This document shows, in pieces, positions 22,224 through 30,101 of a stretch of DNA of 64,000 bases (position 1 is the first letter of the stretch; each line of letters starts with the position of its first letter). The notes beneath the pieces are model-generated. The model was not told the DNA's origin. It saw only the letters and a program-made list of their open reading frames with translations, and ran no database searches. The translations under genes and the position numbers were made by a program. Source of the stretch: Gracilariopsis chorda (taxonomy: Eukaryota; Rhodophyta; Florideophyceae; Gracilariales; Gracilariaceae); contig NBIV01000156.1 in assembly GCA_003194525.1 (NCBI GenBank), positions 62,001 to 126,000 of the forward strand. Direction: 5' to 3'.

Positions 22224-23501
22224 ATGACCATCAACATTACCGTAACCAACGAATTGTGTTCTTCATGTTGTCAATACAGATTTCGCATCGTTCCGCTTCC
22301 GATCTTTTCACTGAACATGATTCCAGAAACCATACAATCCTTGAACGCCTTCTTATTGTGCCAGTGGTGCTTAATGTACACAAGCAAGCTGCTAGAATCC
22401 GAATATTGTCTAACATCACGTCGAATTGTTTCCAAGCCGTTGAAGTACACAAGAAACGGAATTAAGCGTGCGATTCACAGCAGATGTAACACTGATTGGT
22501 ATCAACTGTTTTCATGCGGCGGCGATGTTGACTTTATCGTGAGCATCAATGTACGAAAATCTGACTTTCTCAAAGAACTTCTTCCACAGTTTGAAAATAT
22601 GCGCGCACGAATGGTTGCTCAATCTCCGTACACCAAATCAGCTAAACAAAGAGGTCGTCGTGGTTGTATGCGATCGGTTGACATACTTGGTTTAGCACTG
22701 TGGTATCTGAAAACCAGCGATAGGATGTTTACACTTTGTCCCACGTTCGGATTGGTGCCAACCAGTGTGAGCGACTGGCTTGAATATGGAATGAGCGTTC
22801 TCTTTGCACTGTTGAGTTCGGGGGCTGTTAGAAATGCTAGAATAATATGGCCGTCAGTGAGTGAAATGGAGTGCTCTTCACAAGCGCTCGCGAAAGCAAA
22901 GCCGAATATTGCGATGTACCTGAAGGGTGTGTTTGGGGTTGCAGATGGCGGAAGATTTCGGTGTGCAAAGTACGATAATGCGAATCTCCAAAACGCACAC
23001 TTTGAAGGGTACACGCAAAGTACCGAGGTCACTAACCTTTTCGTGTGGAACTTCTTCGGTGAAATTGTTCATGCTGCAGTTAACTACCCTGGGTCATGGC
23101 ATGATAGTAAGCTGGCCGGAATTTCAGGGCTTTACTGGCCGAGGTTGTCGGACGAAGAGACACCACCAGGCTACGCAATTCTCGGGGATAGTGCGTTCAC
23201 CACCCACCCGAACGTGACCAACGCGAAAATACTTCGTTGTCGTAAGATTAATGAAGCTGGACAAGCTTCCAAGTCCCTGGAAATGGCAGCGGTGGATTGT
23301 GTGCTTCAAAGTCTGTATCCTGCGTACAGACAATCTGGGGAATGGGGAGTAAATGCGCTCAAAGCGCCGTTTCGAAGACTGACCACAGTGCTTCCGGCGG
23401 ATAGCTACAAACGGTATAGGATTATTGCCTTGTGTTGCTATTTGATGAATTACCGAACGCGTACCATCGGCCACAACCAAATTAGGTCCGTGTTTAGCTA
23501 A
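22224..23501 (+). CDS. DDE_4-type (Harbinger-like) transposase, open reading frame
   Basis: An uninterrupted frame of about 425 residues. The catalytic blocks of the DDE_Tnp_4 family are visible: first Asp in FGVADGGRF, a VNYPGSWHDS block, second Asp in YAILGDSAF, and a Glu in SGEWGVNALKAPFRRL. The N-terminal half is helical and probably includes the DNA-binding part (around GRRGCMRSVDILGLALWYL). The length is normal for the family. It is clearly different from the Harbinger remnant at 4146-5153. The start is uncertain: the ATG at 22224 is the first in frame, and the first 70 residues look less protein-like. I found no terminal inverted repeats. The Myb/SANT-like gene at 28.6 kb could be a helper, but is 5 kb away. 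Confidence 0.8.
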   Translation: MTINITVTNELCSSCCQYRFRIVPLPIFSLNMIPETIQSLNAFLLCQWCLMYTSKLLESEYCLTSRRIVSKPLKYTRNGIKRAIHSRCNTDWYQLFSCGGDVDFIVSINVRKSDFLKELLPQFENMRARMVAQSPYTKSAKQRGRRGCMRSVDILGLALWYLKTSDRMFTLCPTFGLVPTSVSDWLEYGMSVLFALLSSGAVRNARIIWPSVSEMECSSQALAKAKPNIAMYLKGVFGVADGGRFRCAKYDNANLQNAHFEGYTQSTEVTNLFVWNFFGEIVHAAVNYPGSWHDSKLAGISGLYWPRLSDEETPPGYAILGDSAFTTHPNVTNAKILRCRKINEAGQASKSLEMAAVDCVLQSLYPAYRQSGEWGVNALKAPFRRLTTVLPADSYKRYRIIALCCYLMNYRTRTIGHNQIRSVFS

Positions 23502-23522
23502 CGATATCTTCTTGGGTCACAG

Positions 23523-24089
23523 ATGCCGACTTTGTTTTTTGTATTGTCTTCAGAGTTTCGAACTGCACTTGATCGCGTAAAAAGGAAATGCCCACGCGAT
23601 GCGGAGAGAAGCACTGATAGCGACGGAGACTATGATCGCGTTTCAGATGAAATATCCGAGAAGCGACCCGTTAAGGGAAGAAACATAGACAGAGGACACC
23701 GTGACTCCCAGGTCGAATACGATCGACATACAGAAAGCGGACTACGTTCAACGAAAGGTGACGAGGAGCCCAAGCACGAAGCGGATGGCCTCCATGACAG
23801 CGAGCGCGATCGAAAGGTTGAGCCCGCAAGATCGTGACGACTGCCTCTCTCCGATACACCTCAGACTTCGCAGGAGTCTGATAACAGCTTGAAAGACCAA
23901 GTCCAGCCCAAAGGCAATCGCGATGCAAAGAACGGCCATAATAGCGACTGGTCGGTACCTGAAAAAACAAAGCAACATTCTCCAAAGTTCCGTTCCGTTG
24001 CGGTGAATCTTTCTGGCGCACCAAAGGTTCCAGAAAGCACTGGTCTAGATCGTCCATCCCCCGGTGGCAGGGCCACCTTGGGCGCATAG
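23523..24089 (+). pseudogene. Hydrophilic Arg/Asp/Ser/Lys-rich frame with one TGA
   Basis: One frame runs from 23523 to 24089 with a single TGA at 23835-23837. The product is very polar, with RD, RS and KD pairs like disordered nuclear proteins, and no domain is recognised. A strong 3' splice site (TTTTTTGTATTGTCTTCAG) ends at 23552, so the real exon may begin at 23553 and the upstream 30 nt may be intronic. It starts 22 bp after the transposase stop on the same strand, so it could be a downstream exon or an unrelated gene fragment. Confidence 0.3.
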
Positions 24090-24476
24090 AGACTGACGGC
24101 ACTACTGACAGAATTCTGCAGAGGGTGTTGATCAATACTGAAGGGATTTCACGTCAGTGCCTGGAGGTAGTTACCAGGTCGGTGTGAGCATCCCCGGAGA
24201 GGCAGACACATCTGGCTCTGCTACGGCAATCCACGGGCCGCGGGACGGGATATACATAACTGCCATCGGGAGGGATCTTAGTGAGTAGGGGATAAATGGA
24301 GGTTTGCCGGTTATATACGTAATGCAGAGGGTGAAGCACAAGAACGAAACAAAACAGTGCATGGGTTCACGCATGACGAAGAAGTTTGAGTGCCGGGGAT
24401 CGTCGGACTTGAAGCAAAACGCTACGGCTCATGCATTAGAGCTATAGAATCTTCGTGAAACGGTACTGTACCACGC

Positions 24477-25154
24477 TCATCTGATCCTCTGAATAAGGAA
24501 CCTGCCCACTATTCGTCGTTCAAATCGGTCAGCTTCGTCTTCAACCAAAGGCGCAATGTTCTTTTGTGGTTCAGAAGGCTTATCAAATGATGCGTCCGCT
24601 GGGATCGTGAACTCCTGACCATCGTCAGTGCCAGCATCAGAAGCAATCAGAGTGCCAAAATCACCAGCAACGAATTTTACGTCGCGCAGCATGTTCCGGT
24701 TGTTGGTTTGAACAATCCAGTTGGGTAACGGGGCAATCATGCCCAGCATCATGATGAACGGGTGCGAGCAGTCAACGGGATAGGACAGGGTGGTGTACTT
24801 TCCAGGTAACGTGGGTCCGTTGGCCGCGGCCACATGCAGCACTCCATGGCGCTGACTGCGCAGGTTCCTGGCCATCGTCACAAATCAGCTATTGTCACCA
24901 GTCTCGGCGATCGGCCCCACTTGTCGGGACGCGAATCCGCGACCTGTATGGAAGGAAATGCGGTGGGAGTGCGAAGCACTAATCAACGGAGAAAACACCA
25001 GCCCACGTTGCGGAATAAGTATGCCAAAGTTCTTCGGAGTCAGCAAGTCGTGGAAGCTGACTCTATAGATAGCTCTGCTACTGCAACGCCCTTCTACAGG
25101 CACAACATGGACCAAAGTGAGGACTAGAAAAAGGGCAGTTACTTGACGCATCAT
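24477..25154 (-). pseudogene. Secreted spondin-domain protein with one in-frame TGA
   Basis: The frame from ATG 25154 to 24477 (225 codons plus stop) is broken only by a TGA at 24885-24887. It starts with a clear signal peptide (MMRQVTALFLVLTLVHVV). A Spondin_N domain follows: YRVSFHDLLTPKNFG, FSPLISASHSH, the GRGFAS block, then after the stop a PLPNWIVQTNN block matching the family's PSPDW motif, and SDAGTDDGQEF. Spondin_N proteins are extracellular and thought to bind matrix or membranes. Everything but the TGA looks intact, so the alternatives are a young pseudogene, an assembly error or readthrough. The stop context is AGC TGA TTT, one change from CGA or TGG. Confidence 0.75.
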
Positions 25155-25333
25155 GGTGAGAGTTGAGAGTTTGGTATGGAGTGTTTGAAGTCAGTGAAGC
25201 TCAGTAACGGTTGGTGGGTGGAATGATGCTGATGGTTCGTCATGGAGGGAGCAGTGGCTTCATGGAGCCCTTAAGTACCCTGGGGATGCCCAGTCCCATC
25301 GCAGAGACGAAGCAGGCGTTAAAGTGTAAACGT

Positions 25334-25870
25334 TCATAGACTAGCGTCCAATACCTTCCTTCTTCGTTGGAACAGTTGCAGTGGTAAGAAGGTGCATCGC
25401 ACAACATGTGGCTGTGGATTAGCCAGGACCGTTTCGTATTTGTAGCTCAGCCAGAACCGTTCAGGCCCTACTCGAATCCTTGGGGCTTGTAGAAGGTGGA
25501 TCATCTCAGATCGCTTAATACTCATGCGCACATCTGGGAAACGCACGGAAATCTGAAACATCCTGTGGTTACAGGGCGCTGATAGTGCATGATGTTCATG
25601 CTTACACACTTGAGCAGGAGTAGTGTTGAATGTGTGTGGAGTATCCTTTCCGAGTGAAGAAGTGGCGGACACCTATGATCGAACTTTGGACTGTTGATGA
25701 AGAAAGAAGTCGATGAAGGGGGTATGACGGTGGAAGAAGGCTTTAACGACTGCGTAGTAGTCGCGCAAACGCTTGAAGAAGAACGGCGAAGTGGACTTTG
25801 CCCGTATCAACCTCAAAAGGTAACCATTTAGCGTTCTCCTTAAGTGAAATTCACGAGTTGCCTTGTTCAT
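25334..25870 (-). pseudogene. Unrecognised frame with one TAG
   Basis: Two minus-strand segments, 25870-25673 and 25672-25334, are in one frame separated only by a TAG at 25673-25675. The first part is basic with Phe/Arg/His pairs (FFKRLRDYYAVVKAFFHRH); the second has a FPDVRMSIKRSEMIHLLQAPRI stretch that looks globular. No family recognised. It lies upstream of the spondin gene on the same strand. Confidence 0.25.
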
Positions 25871-26291
25871 CGATAGAAGAACGCGGTGCGAGAGGCGAGA
25901 TTCGTGACACGATGGGGCATTGAAACAGCCACCGCGAATCTCATGCTTTTTGGAGCAAAACGTGTGACACAGGGCCAGCCGCCACGCAGATCAAACTGCG
26001 CACGCTCTGCTCAGAATCTGGCCCAATCACGGAATCACAGCTATTCTTCTTAACGTTGTACAAGATCTGACAACTTGGTCGACGAATTTGAACCTCTTCA
26101 CGTTTCTCACGTTTGACCATTTACGCGCCAAAGTCACGGATGTGCCGTCTCAGGAACAACTCAGCAGATTCCCGGCGCAGCCTCACGCAGCCGCCGTTTC
26201 TGTCCACGGATAGCGTGGGGTAACAAACTACTAAGCATTTTGCCCACATCGTATTCCACCTGGTCTCCACCAGTGACCGTCGCTCTTCGCG

Positions 26292-27809
26292 ATGGAGCAC
26301 GCAGAGCACCATGCAGCCGCTGATTCGTCGCGGAAAGAGTAGTTTGAAGATGGCCCGCTGTTTGAGGAGGAGGTATTAGAGGAAGGTCATTTTGACGCTG
26401 ATAACTTCACACTGGGTTCACCGTCTGGGCGAAGACGTTCAGCTGTTATTCGTACCGCGTCTGAAGCCGGTCACGGGGCTGCGCAGCCTCTACCTGAGTC
26501 GCTATTTAAGGTCACGGAGCCGGCCGCTCGCCAACCTGTCATTGAAGTGCCTGTTTCATTGTCTGAACTGCCGTTTTTCGCGCCGAGTCACACCGCCACT
26601 CGAGTCGTACCAATCTCAGAAGCTTTTCTTCACGATGAAACCCCGTTTAACTTGTTACCAATAACGCCGGTTCCGCATTGCAAGAAACCAATTCGCCCCC
26701 CGAAGGGAACCCACGTCCTTCCTACAGAGGATGTTCTCGGCTGGGATTCACAGCATCCGTATATTCTACGCTGGGCACGCATTATGCAGCAAGAGCACCG
26801 TCATAGTGTTGTGTTCCATTGCTTACGGAATGATTCCAGCCCACAAAACCTCTTCCTGCTGCTTTGTCTTCAGAAGCTCTTCATCAAACACCCGCCCAAC
26901 ATGTCATCGGCCTATGTCACCCGATTGTTGTTTGACCCGAACCATGAGTCGTTCATAGTTGTGAAGAAGACACTCGGAGAGTACGAGGTTGTTGATGGGT
27001 GTTGTTATCGCTCTTTTTTGGAGCGGCGCTTTACGGAGATTGCGTTCTTGGCCGTTTGGGGTACTCAGCAGGTTCGCGGCTACGGCGCTCGCTTGATGGA
27101 CTATAACAAGGAGCGTGTCAATCAGCCGAGGCTTACGCATGTTTTGACCTGTACTGACAACAACGCCGTTCCTTACTTCGCAAAGCAGGGCTTCAACACT
27201 GAGATTTCCCTGCCGCAGCACCGATGGCACTCTTATGTCAAGGCATACGACGGTGTCACGCTCATGGAATGTGTGCTTCTTTCTCAATTTAACTACCTCA
27301 ACGTCCCGATGCTGCTCAAGGCTCAGACGATGGGTGTCGTCGAGAATTTGAAACAAGTATCCGCGTCTCACATCGTCCATCCTGGGCTTGACGGGCGCTC
27401 AAAGAAGGGAATATGCGTGCGCGATATCGCCGGTCTAAGACACCAAGCGGGTTTTGAGAGACACCAGAGACGCAACTCCGAGCAAGAACGGGCGGAAAAA
27501 CATGTTCATCATGCGCACTTGCAAAGGGTCCTGGAAGAACTGAAGAAGCACGAGTGCGTGTGGCCGTTCTTGTGCCCCGTCGATACGGAGGATACCGGTG
27601 CGAACGATTAATATGACGTTATCAAGAACCCTATGGACTTTTCCACGATGCAAGAGCGATTTGACGACGGTTGGTTCTAAGTGACCAAGGAAATCTTTAT
27701 CGCGGACTTCAACCAACTTGTTGCAAACTGTATCGAGTACAACGGCAAACACCATTACATCACAGCATTGGCTTTGAAACTGAAACGGCTGTTCATGAAT
27801 ATAGTTTAG
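26292..27809 (+). pseudogene. GCN5: GCN5/PCAF-type histone acetyltransferase with bromodomain, three in-frame stops
   Basis: A frame from ATG 26292 to TAG 27807-27809 (505 codons) reads as a GCN5 homologue without frameshifts. The acetyltransferase core shows MSSAYVTRLLFDP, FTEIAFLAV (catalytic Glu), the acetyl-CoA loop QQVRGYGARLM, YFAKQGF and TLMEC. The bromodomain follows with VWPFLCPVD, YDVIKNPMDFSTM and ANCIEYNG. Stops are TAG 26340-26342, TAA 27609-27611 and TAA 27678-27680. The last two fall where bromodomains normally have Tyr (before YDVI and before VTK). GCN5 acetylates histone H3 in SAGA-type complexes in the nucleus. Without the stops the protein would be near the length of plant and yeast GCN5. 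It is probably a nonfunctional extra copy, since GCN5 is normally a single conserved gene. Confidence 0.85.
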
Positions 27810-27960
27810 CACTGGTACTTACTAACTCCGATTGGACATGTATCATCTTGTGCAGCAAATGAACGAAAACCTACTCCACGTGCTACTTTTGCAACGGCTG
27901 CTGCGCACGCTATAATCCCCTGCCTGCCTTCTCCTACAGAGGTATAGGAATCATAGGGGC

Positions 27961-28470
27961 GTGATCAGCGTACACGAGTACAAGACGACGGGTGGGTACA
28001 AGGCAAGCTTGAGCATATCAAGATGGATTCGATTCGTTTTCACCTGCAGCACTGGTTTTGAGTTGTGGGCATCATTCTGCGATACAGGGTCTATCCATTG
28101 CAACCGCTCTCCACGCTCATTACATTTCAATGACCAAGCTCTTGAAACTGGAGCCGAGTTCTTGAGGCACCATAAGGAAGGGTTGAAGGAGAAACAAAAG
28201 TCCCTCGACAGTTACTGGGGCGTGCAACCGCTCACAGCATTCACAACATATCGTCAAGCTTGTGCCCAGATGAGAGATGGATGCGCTAAAGTTGAATTCA
28301 TCCTGACCGTAAGAGCTTCAAAATCAAATGTTGCACCGGAAGCTGAAGATCTTGTCCTGGGATTTCTAAATGCACGCAGATCATTGCGATACAAGGCTAA
28401 ACTTCCTAAGATTTTACCTGAACTACACTGTTCACCACACCTTTCACTCATAGACTACGACGTTCACTGA
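27961..28470 (+). CDS. Hypothetical protein of about 169 residues
   Basis: One open frame from the first base of the segment (GTG; no early ATG) to 28470. Its C-terminal two-thirds looks like a real globular protein (ALETGAEFLRHHKEGLKEK, YWGVQPLTAFTTYRQA), while the first 60 residues do not. It may be the last exon of a gene, or a TE fragment. Product unknown. Confidence 0.3.
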   Translation: MISVHEYKTTGGYKASLSISRWIRFVFTCSTGFELWASFCDTGSIHCNRSPRSLHFNDQALETGAEFLRHHKEGLKEKQKSLDSYWGVQPLTAFTTYRQACAQMRDGCAKVEFILTVRASKSNVAPEAEDLVLGFLNARRSLRYKAKLPKILPELHCSPHLSLIDYDVH

Positions 28471-28578
28471 GCAATACCATTTTGTTCCTTATTCAGATAG
28501 TTTGAAATGAGCAACGCAGAAGTAAATATGTTTATGTATCATCTCCTTATGTTTCGTGCAAGGCTGTTACTGGGAGAT

Positions 28579-29454
28579 TTACATCTCACAGCCAGATCCG
28601 GATTCGTTATCCTCCTTGGACGTTTTCAGCATCTGTTCGATACTCGGAAGGGGTTCTGTCGGTGAAATAGGTCCAGCACGATTTGCTGGTAGTACCAAGT
28701 CTCTGAGTGCGCTGCGCAGCGCCCTTGATGTTTCTTTCTGTATAAGTTCCTTGATCATTGGCAGTGGTACGACACTGGACTCATTATTAACCGCGTGCTT
28801 CACACAATTGGCAACCTCTATCATTGTGGTAGTCATGACTTCCATATGCTTTCCAATATCAACCTGCATACGCTTGGCTAATGGAAGGCGACTGTCATCT
28901 GAAATTCTTCTTTTGCGCCTTTGCCCTAACACTCCTGTCGTATGTACGGCTCGTTGCATCTGCTCGTGTGAAGGCACAAGATTTCCGTTGTCATTACCAA
29001 GAGCCGTTGCTTGCGCTTTGGCCTGAATATCCTGGTATATTCGCTTCGCACGACGCACTTCTGGCTTGATGGTTGGGTCTCCTGTTTTCTTCCTCGTATA
29101 TGCAAGTTTATCAAACTTTTCTTTCAGACTGTCCAATGTTCTTGGAGGCCTTTCGTTGGTCTCCGCCCATTTGTTGAACCTCTCGGCTACAACTGCCCAG
29201 TGATTCCTACCCAAGGGTTCCACATCTGCCACTAAGTCCAGCAAATACTCAACATCATCCGTGGTATAGTTGAGACTTCCTCTTCGAGAATGTTTTCCGG
29301 TCTCGCAGATTTCATCCACTTCGTCCATTACGTCTTGTAATCTGTGAACGTTATAACGGTAAATGGTTAGCTGCCTGAAAGACGGAAAAGAATAGAATAC
29401 TGCGTATGCTTCTGAGCATGTTGACGCGGAGAAATGTCTTGAACGAAACTCCAT
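28579..29454 (-). CDS. Myb/SANT-like DNA-binding protein (DUF6818-like)
   Basis: An intact frame ends at 28579; the first ATG in frame is at 29454 and a second, more plausible one at 29328 (MDEVDEIC). The domain just after it matches the Myb/SANT-like family found in TE-rich protists and plants: YTTDDVEYLLDLVADVEPLG, HWAVVAERFNKW, RTLDSLKEKFDKLAY, then KTGDPTIKPEVRRAKRIYQDI. The middle has a basic nuclear-type stretch (GQRRKRRISDD), and the C-terminal third is helical with a Ser/Glu-rich tail. Such proteins either regulate transcription or are helper proteins of Harbinger elements. Direct DNA binding is inferred. A hairpin overlaps the 5' end (29457-29521), so the 5' UTR could form structure. 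Confidence 0.7.
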   Translation of the reverse strand: MEFRSRHFSASTCSEAYAVFYSFPSFRQLTIYRYNVHRLQDVMDEVDEICETGKHSRRGSLNYTTDDVEYLLDLVADVEPLGRNHWAVVAERFNKWAETNERPPRTLDSLKEKFDKLAYTRKKTGDPTIKPEVRRAKRIYQDIQAKAQATALGNDNGNLVPSHEQMQRAVHTTGVLGQRRKRRISDDSRLPLAKRMQVDIGKHMEVMTTTMIEVANCVKHAVNNESSVVPLPMIKELIQKETSRALRSALRDLVLPANRAGPISPTEPLPSIEQMLKTSKEDNESGSGCEM

Positions 29455-29456
29455 AG

Positions 29457-29521
29457 TCTCCCTAGCGCACAAATGGCCATGCAACTTCGATTAAGGTATA
29501 GCCATTTGTACGCTAGGGAGA
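29457..29521. repeat. Imperfect hairpin at the 5' end of the Myb/SANT-like gene
   Basis: 21-nt arms at 29457-29477 and 29501-29521 (TCTCCCTAGCGCACAAATGG on the left) pair with one mismatch around a 23-nt loop. The fold begins three bases upstream of the ATG at 29454. The size is compatible with a small-RNA precursor or a regulatory stem; nothing in the sequence decides between them. Confidence 0.85.
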
Positions 29522-30101
29522 TTCGCGTAGTGATCTTTTCTGACAGATGTAAGTGGCCAACATTTGGCAAGGACGTCTCCAAGTCTCTCAAGTGTCATTG
29601 TGTCCGTTCTTGGAAAGCCCCATTCTCCAGTACAACATCACAAACCAAGATGTCAGCTCACTCAGTCCCTAACATGGCTGTAATGTAACCGTAGTTGCAG
29701 ATCGTTTCTCCTCTGCTTTCTCTCCAATGCTGTGATCCATTAAGATACATCATCAGCGAGTTATTCCTCTGGTGCCGCATGTTGCTGCAGATCTCGTCCG
29801 CCACGAATTATTGACGACGGCCTAGTGGTCATTCCGTTGACTTCTCTGACATCGGCCTAGGCAACCCTTTTAAGCAAGGCACAAAAGCAGCAGCCCTACA
29901 AGGTTTGCAGCTGAGGTGAAAGAGTTCCAGTGGTAGGTAAAAGTTGCCCTGAACCATTCGAAACCCACGTCCGTTTATTCCATTGTTTCTTCGTGAGCTG
30001 TTCTGCAGTCTCTGCTCCCATCAAGACCGTCAGGTTCCCACCGTGCAGCATCCCCTCTTTCCCCCCCTCGCACCCAAACCTTCAGTCGAGACACGCTCAT
30101 C

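Noticed and set aside
24885..24887. Selenocysteine at the spondin TGA
   Set aside because: The site is not a redox or Cys position in the family and no SECIS-like stem is apparent in the 3' flank; nonsense mutation is simpler.
26340..27680. Reassigned genetic code (TAA/TAG as sense)
   Set aside because: The intact Cu-monooxygenase and transposase genes end with ordinary stops including TAA and TAG and use TAT/TAC for Tyr; broken genes also contain TGA. Kept only as a remote alternative in the findings.
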